A DNA stretch of 42,336 bases, taken from Arenibacter amylolyticus. Its GTDB lineage: Bacteria > Bacteroidota > Bacteroidia > Flavobacteriales > Flavobacteriaceae. The notes below the pieces were generated by a model, which saw only the letters and a program-made list of their open reading frames with translations, did not search any database and was not told where the DNA came from. Shown here piece by piece: positions 7,631 through 16,045 of this stretch. Location: the NCBI RefSeq assembly GCF_002150785.1, contig NZ_MTAZ01000026.1:1-42336 (forward strand). Reading direction: 5' to 3'. The first letter of the stretch is position 1; each line of letters starts with the position of its first letter. The position numbers and the translations under genes are program-made.

Positions 7631-8483
7631 TTTTTCGCATCAACCCTTCTTGGGTGACAGAGGCGATTAGTTTTCCCTTTCTATCAAAAATACTTCCCCT
7701 AGAGAACCCTCTGGCGTTACTGGCACTTGGACTATCCATCGTATATAAAAGCCAATCGGAAATATTAAAATCGCGATGGAACCATATGGCATGGTCTATA
7801 CTTGCATAAAAAGTCTTGTCCGCTCTCAGTTTCTCCCGGTGGGGGAGGGAGGCAGTGGTAAGAATATTGTAGTCGGACATATAGGCCAACAGCTGCTGTT
7901 GCATAGGTACGCTAACGCTTATAGGGGCTGCGGTACGCATCCACATATGGTTGTAGGGAGGTCCATTTTTAGTGAGTAGGGCACTGAGTCTTTCTACTGG
8001 CTTAAACTCGAAAATTGAAGGGTGCGTAAGTTGGATAAACTTAAAGGTATAGGGGTCCATTTGCTCCATCTCCTCTAGCTGATCCAAACTGTTCAATAGT
8101 TTTTTGGGGGTTATTACATTGGGGATGGAAATCTGATGGTCTACACCCTCCTCCTTTACTTGAAAGGAAGCTGCCATATTAAAAATAGCTTTCCCATTTT
8201 GTTTGGCTACCACCCGTCTGGTGGCAAAACTACCCCCGTCCCTAAGGTTTTCTACCTCATAGGTTATGGGAATGCTGAGATCACCTCCCAAGATAAAATA
8301 GGCATGCATGGAATGAGCCATTTTATTCTCTGGTACCGATTGATAGGCAGCATGTAGGGATTGCCCTAATACTTGTCCGCCAAAAACCCTACCCCAAGGT
8401 GCCTGATAATTTTGTCCGACATAGGTAGTGTCATCTATACGCTCTAAGCTAAGTAAGTCTATTAAGTCTTCTATACTGTTCAT
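7623..8483 (-). CDS. tesB: Acyl-CoA thioesterase II
   Basis: The 286-residue protein hydrolyses acyl-CoA to free fatty acid and CoA in the cytoplasm. It has the double hot-dog layout: the N-terminal half with WGRVFGGQVLGQSL and HSMHAYFILGG, the C-terminal half with SIDHAIWFHRDF, WLLYTMDSP and ARGFSRGSIFD. The Asp in SIDHA, the Ser or Thr region in SPSAS, and Gln in SVTQEGL fit the Asp/Thr/Gln catalytic set of TesB. Length matches the family. Start is ATG 8483. It lies alone between a hairpin and a long spacer, transcribed away from the M81 gene. Confidence 0.95.
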   Translation of the reverse strand: MNSIEDLIDLLSLERIDDTTYVGQNYQAPWGRVFGGQVLGQSLHAAYQSVPENKMAHSMHAYFILGGDLSIPITYEVENLRDGGSFATRRVVAKQNGKAIFNMAASFQVKEEGVDHQISIPNVITPKKLLNSLDQLEEMEQMDPYTFKFIQLTHPSIFEFKPVERLSALLTKNGPPYNHMWMRTAAPISVSVPMQQQLLAYMSDYNILTTASLPHREKLRADKTFYASIDHAIWFHRDFNISDWLLYTMDSPSASNARGFSRGSIFDRKGKLIASVTQEGLMRKMK

Positions 8484-8987
8484 AATTTAACGGTAACTAC
8501 GGGTAACGTGTTTAAATTGGAATTAACACTGGTTTAAAAAGGTAATAAATAGCGAATTTTGTATATGATTGTTAATCGTTCATCACATCCCATTAGTCAA
8601 TTTCAACAAGATTATTTTTGGTGCAAAAATCATACGCCAAGTTAATAAAAATAGTTGATTTTATTGGACATCCCTATGAAGTAGGTATAGCGGTTTAAGG
8701 TGCTGGAGCTGACATAAATTAGGGGTGGTTATTCCAGAAGAAGAAATGGATAAGGTTGTTCAGGAGGGCTTTTTTTAGCTGGAATCGACTTTCTTTTAAT
8801 ACATGAGCAGCAGCCCAAAGGCGCCACCAAACAAAACCGGCCTTCCATAATTGGAAGGCTGGTTATTACATCTATTTGTCCTTTTTATTTATACTGGCAC
8901 AAGTGGACAATTGTACTAGTGATCACAACATGTACCTATAGAGGTGCTACTCGTCTTGGGCACATCGTACTTTGTGAGGACACCTCA
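8484..8987. other. Gene-free spacer
   Basis: Between tesB and the M81 gene I see no open reading frame worth calling. The stretch should hold the tesB promoter at its left end, although no clear TAnnTTTG element is visible on minus. The only clear structure is the hairpin at 8835-8864. Confidence 0.6.
8835..8864 (-). terminator. Intrinsic terminator downstream of the M81 gene
   Basis: AACCGGCCTTCC (8835-8846) and GGAAGGCTGGTT (8853-8864) form a 12-bp stem with one wobble pair and a 6-base loop. On minus the stem is followed by a T-rich tract, as expected for the M81 gene ending at 8988. Confidence 0.75.
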
Positions 8988-10538
8988 TTATTCATGGGAT
9001 AGCGGAATAAATTGTGCCGATAAATCAGGGGTTTCCATATCCTTATCCAACGGGAACATGGGCCGCTTTATACGTTTATGGCCAAGACGCTCCAAATCTT
9101 GATCAACACCTCCAGGGGTTAATGCCATAATCCAATCGCCACGCATATTGTAGAGTTCGGGAACTAAATATCCAATCTTTACCACCACAATATCGGTATC
9201 CCTTGGATTTAAACCTAGATTGGTAAAGTCTTTTTCATAGTGATAGGGCTTGCGTTTTTTGGTTACTATTACGTGCATGCTGCCTACTTTTACTACCACT
9301 TCGGTTTCGGCATGTTTGTCGCCGTGCTCTATCGCAGTAATTTTTCCGTTTAAAAGCACTGGGGGTGCATACCGGTCGTCTATAGCTGCCCCGGCCGTAG
9401 CACTAATGGTTCCTCCAACACCTATTTCCATCGCTTTCTCAACAAAATCGGGTCCTGGGATAGAGGCATAAATCAATGAAACACCGTCTTCATTTTTAAA
9501 TTCGTTTCGCTTTAGCAATTCCGCCAAGGTCCAAGTAACGTCACCGGCACCACCTGCGGTGGGATTATCGCCCATATCACTAATCATAAATGGGCGCTTA
9601 TCGCTTTGTAGGGCTTTTTCCAAGGCTTCCTCCAAAGTGGTTGTCGGTGCAACAAAATCGAACTCCTTCCTTACATCCCACATGCTTTTTGCCAAGTATT
9701 CGGCACTTTCGGCCACCTCATTCTTATCGTCGCCCGTAACCATTACCACGGCATGATTTCTAGGTTCGTCTGCCCAAGCGTATCCCACCCAGATAGCGGC
9801 ATCCACAACTCCCTCTTTTTTGGTTAAGGGATCTACTTTGGCGTATAAACTCTTTCCTGGTTCTATCCGCGTACTTGTTTTTTCGCCTGGTAGTAGGATG
9901 GGTACCGGAATCCAAGCTTTGTATTTAGGTTTTCCTTTTCCACTCTCCAAGCGGTCCAGTAAATTATCTACAGCTCGTTTTTTAGATTCTAAGGCATCTT
10001 CATGGGGAGCTAACCTATAACAAGTGATGAGGTCCGAATGGTGGGCTAATCGTTCAGAAACATTTCCATGTAAATCCATGGAAGTGGATATCACCGTTTC
10101 GGTTCCTACTACCTCTCTGATGCGCTTAATAAAATCTCCTTCGGGATCATCGACTCCCACTACGCTCATAGCGCCGTGTATATCAAAAAACAAACCGTCA
10201 TAAGGGAGGTTTTCTTCGAGCATTTCTAAGGTTTTTGTTACCATTTCTTCATACGCTTCCCGGGTAGTAATACCTCCTGGAAGGGAACGGCCCCTTAAGG
10301 TAGGGAACCATTCTGCCCTTTCCCGATTTTCCTCGCCTTTGGCAAAAAATGGATACGAATTAAAGATAGTATCGCCAGTTACTGGGTGAAAGGCCTCTAT
10401 ATGAGATTGAGCAGGTGAAAAGGTGCTCGACTCAATAGCAATACCGGCTATAGCAATTCTAGGTAGTTGCTTTTCCTTTTCATTTTTACAGGCGACAAAT
10501 AATAAAATTAATAAGAGATAATAGTAGTGTTTATTCAT
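8988..10538 (-). CDS. M81-family (MlrC-like) metallopeptidase, lipoprotein
   Basis: The 516-residue protein has a lipoprotein signal with C17 (LLFVAC), then the N-terminal DUF1485 domain: IAGIAIESSTFSP near the start, LFFDIHGAMSV, STSMDLHGNVS and CYRLAPHED, which carry the expected zinc-ligand histidines and acids. The C-terminal MlrC domain contains SDMGDNPTAGGAGD. MlrC is known for the last step of microcystin degradation, but most homologs act on unknown small peptides or amides. The lipoprotein signal places it outside the cytoplasm. It is a single gene with its own terminator. The substrate is unknown. Confidence 0.9.
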   Translation of the reverse strand: MNKHYYYLLLILLFVACKNEKEKQLPRIAIAGIAIESSTFSPAQSHIEAFHPVTGDTIFNSYPFFAKGEENRERAEWFPTLRGRSLPGGITTREAYEEMVTKTLEMLEENLPYDGLFFDIHGAMSVVGVDDPEGDFIKRIREVVGTETVISTSMDLHGNVSERLAHHSDLITCYRLAPHEDALESKKRAVDNLLDRLESGKGKPKYKAWIPVPILLPGEKTSTRIEPGKSLYAKVDPLTKKEGVVDAAIWVGYAWADEPRNHAVVMVTGDDKNEVAESAEYLAKSMWDVRKEFDFVAPTTTLEEALEKALQSDKRPFMISDMGDNPTAGGAGDVTWTLAELLKRNEFKNEDGVSLIYASIPGPDFVEKAMEIGVGGTISATAGAAIDDRYAPPVLLNGKITAIEHGDKHAETEVVVKVGSMHVIVTKKRKPYHYEKDFTNLGLNPRDTDIVVVKIGYLVPELYNMRGDWIMALTPGGVDQDLERLGHKRIKRPMFPLDKDMETPDLSAQFIPLSHE

Positions 10539-10731
10539 TGTTTTGGTTACTTAGGATTAAAATTATTTTTTGATGTAATGATTTTCGGAATCTTGGAACG
10601 GAGATCGACTCCTAAACGTATCTGTTTACTATTTGCAGGCCTCTAGTTACTACTTTAACAAGTGAAAACCAAAATTTTGGAAAGGGAAAATTTACTCATT
10701 AGGTGAGGGTTTAATGCTCCTGTTCCATTCA

Positions 10732-10760
10732 GGCGGGCCTGCCCGTTCTGTTAGGGCGGG
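10732..10760. terminator. GC-rich hairpin downstream of pccB
   Basis: CCTGCCC (10738-10744) pairs with GGGCGGG (10754-10760) with one wobble. An overlapping near-palindrome GGCGGGCCTGCC lies at 10732-10743. It stands out as GC-rich in AT-rich DNA, 57 bases after the pccB stop on minus. There is no T-run, so it is a weak terminator or a repeat element. Confidence 0.45.
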
Positions 10761-10816
10761 GGTTAAAATGTTAATTTTATAGGGATATCACTATTTCTTT
10801 ATCTCAAGAACATCCT

Positions 10817-12358
10817 TTACAAAGGTATATTGCCATGTTTTCTTTTGGGCCGCGTTACCACCTTATTCTCTAAAACCGCAAAACCCTTAATCAGTTTTCT
10901 TCGGGTATCTTTTGGCATGATAACTTCATCTATAAACCCTCTTTCTGCTGCGCTAAAGGGGTTGGCAAACATTTCGGCATATTCTTGTTCTTTTTCCTTT
11001 AATTTTTGTTCAGGGTTCTGGGCAGCTTTTATTTCTTTTCTGAAAATAATTTCACTGGCCCCCTTGGCTCCCATTACCGCTATTTCTGCACTGGGCCACG
11101 CATAGTTTAAGTCGGCCCCAATATGTTTGGAGTTCATCACATCATAAGCTCCTCCATAGGCTTTTCTGGTAATCACCGTAATTTTGGGGACGGTTGCCTC
11201 GCTAAGGGCATACAGCAATTTGGCCCCATTGGTAATAATGCCGTTCCACTCCTGATCGGTACCCGGTAAAAACCCAGGGACATCTACCAATACAAGTAGT
11301 GGAATATTAAAACAGTCGCAAAATCGTGTAAATCGGGCTGCTTTTTTGGAACTATCTACATCCAGTACACCAGCCAAGCTCATTGGTTGGTTGGCTACTA
11401 TTCCGATGCTTCTACCGGCCAAACGGGCAAATCCTACCACTATATTTTCGGCATATATTTTATGAACCTCAAAAAAAGTATCCGTATCTATAATCTCTTG
11501 GATAATATGCCGCATATCGTAAGGTTGATGGGCGTTTTCTGGTAGCATGGTTTCTAAGCCCTCTCTAGTTTCCGTTTCTAGGGTATAGGGCTGTTTTTTA
11601 GGAAAGTCCTCACAGTTTTGAGGAAGGTAGTCCAACAGTTTTTTAATCTGGGCGATACATTCCAAGTCGTTTCCCGCAGTAAAATGTGTGACTCCAGATT
11701 TGGTGGCATGGGTATGGGCGCCTCCCAATTCTTCGGAGGTTACCTCTTCATTAGTAACGGTTTTTACCACATTGGGGCCAGTGACAAACATATAACTGGT
11801 ATTTTCTACCATAAGGGTAAAATCGGTCATCGCTGGGGAATAGACCGCCCCCCCGGCACAGGGGCCCATTATGGCGGATATTTGTGGAATTACTCCGGAA
11901 GCCTGTACGTTCCTATGGAAAATATCTGCATAACCGCCTAAGGAACGTACTCCCTCTTGTATTCTTGCCCCGCCGCTATCGTTTAAACCTATAAGGGGAA
12001 CGCCTATTTTCATGGCCAAGTCCATTATTTTGCAAATTTTCTCGGCGTGGGTTTCAGAAAGGGAACCCCCAAAAACCGTAAAGTCCTGGGCAAAGACACA
12101 GACTTCCCTTCCGTTAATGGTACCAAATCCGGTAACCACCCCATCGCCATAAAACTTTTGCTTCTCCATCCCAAAATCTTTGGTCCTATGGGTTACCAAA
12201 GTGCCCATTTCCTCAAAGGAGCCTTCGTCCATTAATAATTGGATTCGCTCTCGGGCCGTTAGTTTGCCTTTGGCATGTTGGGTATCGATTCGTTTTTTGC
12301 CGCCCCCCATTTTGGCGAGGGCGAGTTTCTCTTCCACTTTTCTAATTTTCTCCTTCAT
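10817..12358 (-). CDS. pccB: Propionyl-CoA carboxylase carboxyltransferase (beta) subunit
   Basis: The 513-residue protein transfers carboxyl from carboxybiotin to acyl-CoA, most likely propionyl-CoA to methylmalonyl-CoA. It has the two crotonase-like halves: [24 protein letters not shown] and [12 protein letters not shown] in the first; [18 protein letters not shown] and [13 protein letters not shown] in the second. The Asp in GGAYDVM matches the residue that favours propionyl-CoA over acetyl-CoA in characterised PccB/AccB enzymes. It ends KRKHGNIPL, typical of PccB. It is last in a three-gene operon, 38 bases after the biotin carboxylase gene. Confidence 0.93.
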   Translation of the reverse strand: MKEKIRKVEEKLALAKMGGGKKRIDTQHAKGKLTARERIQLLMDEGSFEEMGTLVTHRTKDFGMEKQKFYGDGVVTGFGTINGREVCVFAQDFTVFGGSLSETHAEKICKIMDLAMKIGVPLIGLNDSGGARIQEGVRSLGGYADIFHRNVQASGVIPQISAIMGPCAGGAVYSPAMTDFTLMVENTSYMFVTGPNVVKTVTNEEVTSEELGGAHTHATKSGVTHFTAGNDLECIAQIKKLLDYLPQNCEDFPKKQPYTLETETREGLETMLPENAHQPYDMRHIIQEIIDTDTFFEVHKIYAENIVVGFARLAGRSIGIVANQPMSLAGVLDVDSSKKAARFTRFCDCFNIPLLVLVDVPGFLPGTDQEWNGIITNGAKLLYALSEATVPKITVITRKAYGGAYDVMNSKHIGADLNYAWPSAEIAVMGAKGASEIIFRKEIKAAQNPEQKLKEKEQEYAEMFANPFSAAERGFIDEVIMPKDTRRKLIKGFAVLENKVVTRPKRKHGNIPL

Positions 12359-12396
12359 TAAATTTTGGGCTTTATACGCTGTGTGAATCTTATAAA

Positions 12397-13875
12397 TTAA
12401 AGGTTGTTTCTTTTTTGGGACCAGTTAGAGGGCTCCCTTTTGGGAATTTTGAGTACCTCCTGCTGCTCCAGATAAAGTTTAAGTCCGACCGCAGCGGCTA
12501 TTTTTCGTTCTAACGCATACTGCTCTTGCAATACTTCCTTGGTGAAGTGTTTTTTTACGAAATGGGTATCAAAATTTCCGGAGGTGAATGCGGGGTGCTC
12601 AAAGACAAATTTTCCAAAGGGAAGGGTAGTTGCTAAGCCTTTAATTTTATAATTGGCAATGGCATGGAGCATTAGTTGTATGGCCTCTTGCCGATTTTTA
12701 CCATAAGTGATCAATTTAGATAACATGGGGTCATAATAAATGGGGATGGTCATTCCTTCCTTAAATCCATCATCTAGTCGTATTCCAGGCCCATAAGGGC
12801 GTTTGTAGGTCTTCAGAGTGCCTATACTGGGCAGAAAATCGTCCATGGGGTCTTCGGCATACACCCTTAGTTCTAATGCATGCCCAGTAATACTTAGGGC
12901 GTCTTGGGTGAGTTCTAATACTTCGTTTCTGGCAATTTTGATTTGTTGCTCCACCAAATCTACCCCTGTAATCATTTCTGTTACCGGATGTTCTACCTGT
13001 AGGCGGGTGTTCATTTCCAGAAAATAAAAGTTGTGCTCTGCGTCTAACAGAAATTCAACCGTTCCGGCACCCGCATAGTCACAGGCCTTGGCCACTTTTA
13101 CAGCAGCGTTGCCCATGGCCTCCCTTTTTTCTGGGCTGAGGACAGCAGAGGGGGCTTCCTCTACTACTTTTTGATGCCTTCTCTGTATACTGCATTCCCG
13201 TTCAAAAAGGTGTATTACATTTCCGTGATTATCGGCTAGTACTTGAATTTCTATATGCCTTGGGGAGTCGATGTATTTTTCCAAGAAAACCGCTCCGTTA
13301 CCAAAAGCGGCTTTGGCTTCGCTGATGGCCCGTTGCATTTGCTCTTTTAAGTCGGATTCTTGCTGTACCACCCTCATTCCTTTGCCACCCCCTCCGGCAG
13401 CTGCTTTTATTAAAATAGGGTATCCAATGTCATTGGCAATGGATTTGGCCAAAGCAATATCGGTAATAGCCTTGTCTATGCCCGGTACCATGGGAATAGA
13501 GTACTCTTTTACTGTTTCCTTAGCAGCTAACTTATCGCCCATCACCCTTATGGCATGCGGTTTTGGTCCTATAAATATCAGACCGTTATCGTTCAGCAGT
13601 TGTACAAAATCGGCATTCTCACTTAAGAATCCATACCCTGGGTGCACAGCATCTGCTTGGGAGTCTTGGGCAGCTTTTAACAGCTTTTCCATGTTTAAGT
13701 ACGACTCCGAAGAGGGGGAAGGTCCAAGATACACCGCTTCATCGGCAAACTGAACATGGGGCGATTCCCTATCTGCTTCCGAAAATACTGCCACGGTTTT
13801 TATTCCCATTTTCTGGACAGTACGCATTATTCTTAGGGCAATTTCTCCTCTGTTGGCTACTAAAATTTTATTCAT
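12397..13875 (-). CDS. accC: Biotin carboxylase subunit of acyl-CoA carboxylase
   Basis: The 492-residue protein carboxylates biotin on the carrier subunit using ATP and bicarbonate. It shows the biotin carboxylase N-domain ([27 protein letters not shown]), ATP-grasp ([40 protein letters not shown]) and the C-domain (ELRVYAEDP). It lacks a fused biotinyl domain; that is a separate gene 18 bases upstream. Context with pccB indicates it serves propionyl-CoA carboxylase rather than fatty-acid acetyl-CoA carboxylase, so pccA is an equally fair name. Its extra C-terminal tail is lysine-rich. Confidence 0.93.
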   Translation of the reverse strand: MNKILVANRGEIALRIMRTVQKMGIKTVAVFSEADRESPHVQFADEAVYLGPSPSSESYLNMEKLLKAAQDSQADAVHPGYGFLSENADFVQLLNDNGLIFIGPKPHAIRVMGDKLAAKETVKEYSIPMVPGIDKAITDIALAKSIANDIGYPILIKAAAGGGGKGMRVVQQESDLKEQMQRAISEAKAAFGNGAVFLEKYIDSPRHIEIQVLADNHGNVIHLFERECSIQRRHQKVVEEAPSAVLSPEKREAMGNAAVKVAKACDYAGAGTVEFLLDAEHNFYFLEMNTRLQVEHPVTEMITGVDLVEQQIKIARNEVLELTQDALSITGHALELRVYAEDPMDDFLPSIGTLKTYKRPYGPGIRLDDGFKEGMTIPIYYDPMLSKLITYGKNRQEAIQLMLHAIANYKIKGLATTLPFGKFVFEHPAFTSGNFDTHFVKKHFTKEVLQEQYALERKIAAAVGLKLYLEQQEVLKIPKREPSNWSQKRNNL

Positions 13876-13893
13876 AGTTGTATCGGTCTAAAC

Positions 13894-14373
13894 TTATTCC
13901 AATTCAATTAATAGTTGTCCCTTTTCCACCGCATCGTCAATCTGCACCACTAGCTGTTTAATAACTCCCTGTCCAGGGGAAGTGATAATATTTTCCATTT
14001 TCATGGCAGATAAAACCAATAGGGGCGTGCCTTTCGATACTTCCTGCCCTATAGAGGCCATAATGTCTATGATTAGCCCTGGCATGGGAGCCGTTACCTC
14101 ATTTATTTGTTTCGATTTGGTAGCGAACATCCCCATTTTATCTACCATCTGATCTAAGGGGTCTGCTATGGATAAATGATAAGGGTTACCATTCACTTCC
14201 AATGAAATCCTTTTGTTCTGGAAATCTGTTTCTACCACTTTAACCTTATATGATTTTAGATCGGAGAGGATATGGTAGTGGGAGTCGTCCGTAGAAATTA
14301 TATCCAAGGAGTTTAACGCTTCTTTTGTTAGTTCAAAAGTTTCCCCCTCAACGGTAATTAAGTAGTTGGCCAT
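13894..14373 (-). CDS. Biotin carboxyl carrier subunit
   Basis: The 159-residue protein carries the biotin that shuttles CO2 between the two partner subunits. The C-terminal half is a biotinyl-lipoyl domain with APMPGLIIDI and the modification motif LSAMKMENI, where the lysine of AMKM is biotinylated. The N-terminal half (about 1-80) is a small beta domain, similar to the assembly region that precedes the carrier in propionyl-CoA carboxylases. It is first in the operon and divergent from the nos cluster across a 419-base regulatory spacer. Confidence 0.92.
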   Translation of the reverse strand: MANYLITVEGETFELTKEALNSLDIISTDDSHYHILSDLKSYKVKVVETDFQNKRISLEVNGNPYHLSIADPLDQMVDKMGMFATKSKQINEVTAPMPGLIIDIMASIGQEVSKGTPLLVLSAMKMENIITSPGQGVIKQLVVQIDDAVEKGQLLIELE

Positions 14374-14560
14374 ATAATACTATTTTCTATGGTGGAATAT
14401 TTTCTGGGAACAGATTTTTACCCTTCCCATTACTAAAGATATATAAAAGAATTAATAAATACTGATCTAGCTGTTTCTTACTTCCAGCTTTAATAGGCTA
14501 GAAACGATAAAGTGAAACAATTAATGGGTCAGTTGATTTTGGGTATTTAATTGTAAATCA

Positions 14561-14596
14561 GTTAGATATTATTAAATGGTGTAGTTGCTATCTAAC
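14561..14596. promoter_or_regulatory. 8-bp inverted repeat in the carboxylase/nos spacer
   Basis: GTTAGATA (14561-14568) and TATCTAAC (14589-14596) are perfect complements 20 bases apart. The arms are centred about 31 bases apart, near three helical turns. It could be an operator for either divergent operon. Confidence 0.4.
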
Positions 14597-14618
14597 CCAA
14601 ACCTATAAAAACAACTAA

Positions 14619-14638
14619 ATCGGACTTTAAAGTCCGAT
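14619..14638. promoter_or_regulatory. Perfect 20-bp palindrome upstream of the nos cluster
   Basis: ATCGGACTTTAAAGTCCGAT equals its own reverse complement over all 20 bases. It lies two bases before the FNR-type box. The core GGAC-N6-GTCC matches GGAC-N6-ATCC in the rrf2 promoter (28493-28506). The likely role is a dimeric-regulator operator. It has no loop and no T-run, so it is not a terminator. Confidence 0.65.
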
Positions 14639-14640
14639 AT

Positions 14641-14654
14641 ATGATTTTTATCAT
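14641..14654 (+). promoter_or_regulatory. CRP/FNR-type box of the nos promoter
   Basis: ATGATTTTTATCAT matches the FNR-family pattern TTGAT-N4-ATCAA at eight of ten defined positions and has perfect symmetry in its arms. Its centre (about 14647.5) is about 41 bases before the transcription start predicted from the TAATTTTG element, the standard class II activator position. The regulator gene is not in this window. Confidence 0.7.
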
Positions 14655-14676
14655 GTTATATGCTGAGAAGGCATCT

Positions 14677-14684
14677 TAATTTTG
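14677..14684 (+). promoter_or_regulatory. Predicted -7 element of the nos promoter
   Basis: TAATTTTG fits the Bacteroidota consensus TAnnTTTG exactly. No good -33 TTG lies at the usual spacing, in line with activator dependence. Transcription would start near 14688, leaving a leader of about 105 bases. Confidence 0.6.
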
Positions 14685-14792
14685 TCCTAAAATAAAGTTA
14701 AAACAAACGGATAAGTACCCCAATAGACATTTAGATTTAGAAGTCAACTTATCGCAACAGCAGTATTGCTAACCATTAAAAATAGAAATGAG

Positions 14793-15296
14793 ATGAAATT
14801 AACTTTTAAGATTGCAGTAGTTCTTCTCGCAGCCATAACCTTGAGCTGTGGTGGTAAAGAAGAGAAAAAAAAGGACGGGTTTAGTGTAGATAGGACTAAG
14901 GCCAAAACAGAAAAACCAGTAACACCGGAGGCTTCCAAGGTGAAGGCTTCCGAAACCGTAGACCTTACCAATAAAGGGGTAGGTCCCATAACTTCTGTTA
15001 CCCTGGGGGCAGAAATAGATCAGGGGATGGCCCAAATGGGCAAGGAGGTTTACGATCAAATGTGCTTGGCCTGCCATAGGGTCGGTAAAAAGTTTATAGG
15101 TCCGGCCCCAGATGGTATCATGGAAAGACGTACTCCAGAATGGGTTATGAATATGATCTTAAACCCGGAAGGCATGGTAAAAGAAGACCCCTTAGCCAAA
15201 GCGCTTTTCATGGAGTTTAACGGATCACCCATGGCTAACCAAGGGCTAACCGAAGAACAAGCCAGGGCGGTGGTAGAGTATTTTAGAACCTTATAA
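14793..15296 (+). CDS. Class I cytochrome c lipoprotein, probable electron donor to NosZ
   Basis: ATG 14793 gives a lipoprotein signal with C19 (ITLSC). After a charged, probably disordered linker (about 22-70) comes one heme c domain with CLACH at 91-95. The downstream segment GSPMANQGLTEEQARAVVEYF holds the probable axial Met and the C-terminal helix. Total length is 167 residues. It is the first gene of the nos cluster. With no NosR, NosG or NosH in the window, this anchored cytochrome is the best candidate to pass electrons to the CuA site of NosZ. That role is inferred from position. Confidence 0.9.
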   Translation: MKLTFKIAVVLLAAITLSCGGKEEKKKDGFSVDRTKAKTEKPVTPEASKVKASETVDLTNKGVGPITSVTLGAEIDQGMAQMGKEVYDQMCLACHRVGKKFIGPAPDGIMERRTPEWVMNMILNPEGMVKEDPLAKALFMEFNGSPMANQGLTEEQARAVVEYFRTL

Positions 15297-15373
15297 GTAA
15301 ACTAATCATAACTAAAAACTGGTTGCCATCACGAATAGAGATATGTGTACTTGACAGCCGCATAGCAAGTTAA

Positions 15374-15388
15374 CCTACCAACGGTAGG
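15374..15388 (+). other. Small hairpin before the fasciclin gene
   Basis: CCTACC (15374-15379) and GGTAGG (15383-15388) pair perfectly around a 3-base loop. It lies 43 bases before the start codon with no T-run. It may be an mRNA processing or stability element. Confidence 0.35.
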
Positions 15389-15430
15389 AGAGCCGAGGTA
15401 TAACCATCATAAAACAATAAACATCTATAT

Positions 15431-16012
15431 ATGAAACCAATTGTCAACTTTAAATTATGGGCTATAACATTTTTAATGCTGGGTCTTGTATCCGCTTGTA
15501 AAAATGGGGATAAGGCCTCCACTACGGAATCTTCCAATACTACGGAAACGGGAATAAAGGCAAAACAGGGCCAGGCTTTTATAGAGGATGATGGGTCTAC
15601 GCCCAACGTGCTAAATATTGCTATAGGCTCATCGGACCATACCACTTTGGTGGCGGCCGTGCAGGCAGCAGAATTGGAAAATGTGTTGGTAAATGCCGGA
15701 CCCCTCATGGTTTTTGCCCCTACCAATGATGCCTTTGATGCCTTGCCAGAAGGCACGGTAGAAGATCTGTTAAAACCGGAAAACAAGGAGACCTTGGCCA
15801 ATATTTTAAAATACCACGTTACCCCAGGCAATTACAGCAAGGATTTTTTGAAAAAGTTTAAAAAACTTGGTCAGGCAAACAACCAAGACGTTGCTGTGGA
15901 AGTAAAAGGGGACGATGTGTTTGTTGGCGGTGCCAAAATAATAGCCAGTATCCCTGCAGGTAACGGAATTGTACATGTAGTGGATAAGGTACTATTACCT
16001 ACTAAAGATTAA
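15431..16012 (+). CDS. Fasciclin-domain lipoprotein in the nos cluster
   Basis: This 193-residue predicted lipoprotein has C23 as lipidation site (LVSAC) and a short Ser/Thr-rich linker. One fasciclin (FAS1) domain spans about 55-190: TLVAAVQAAELENVL, the H1 motif VFAPTNDAFDALP, LANILKYHVTPG, and the H2-like end GNGIVHVVDKVLLP. FAS1 domains mediate adhesion or protein contacts and are not catalytic in known cases. It lies between the cytochrome and nosZ genes, 33 bases before nosZ, so it is expressed with them. A scaffold or docking role for NosZ is possible but unproven. Confidence 0.9.
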   Translation: MKPIVNFKLWAITFLMLGLVSACKNGDKASTTESSNTTETGIKAKQGQAFIEDDGSTPNVLNIAIGSSDHTTLVAAVQAAELENVLVNAGPLMVFAPTNDAFDALPEGTVEDLLKPENKETLANILKYHVTPGNYSKDFLKKFKKLGQANNQDVAVEVKGDDVFVGGAKIIASIPAGNGIVHVVDKVLLPTKD

Positions 16013-16045
16013 TACTAAACAAGAATAATTAAATATTAAACCATT

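Noticed and set aside
13271-13753. 160-codon open frame on plus opposite the biotin carboxylase gene
   Set aside because: It is fully antisense to a gene with intact catalytic motifs and has a low-complexity composition without family features.
14619-14638. Intrinsic terminator
   Set aside because: The palindrome has no loop and no T-run, and it sits in a divergent promoter region rather than after a gene.
15370-15831. 153-codon open frame on minus opposite the fasciclin gene
   Set aside because: Antisense to a clear FAS1 lipoprotein gene and has no recognisable domain.
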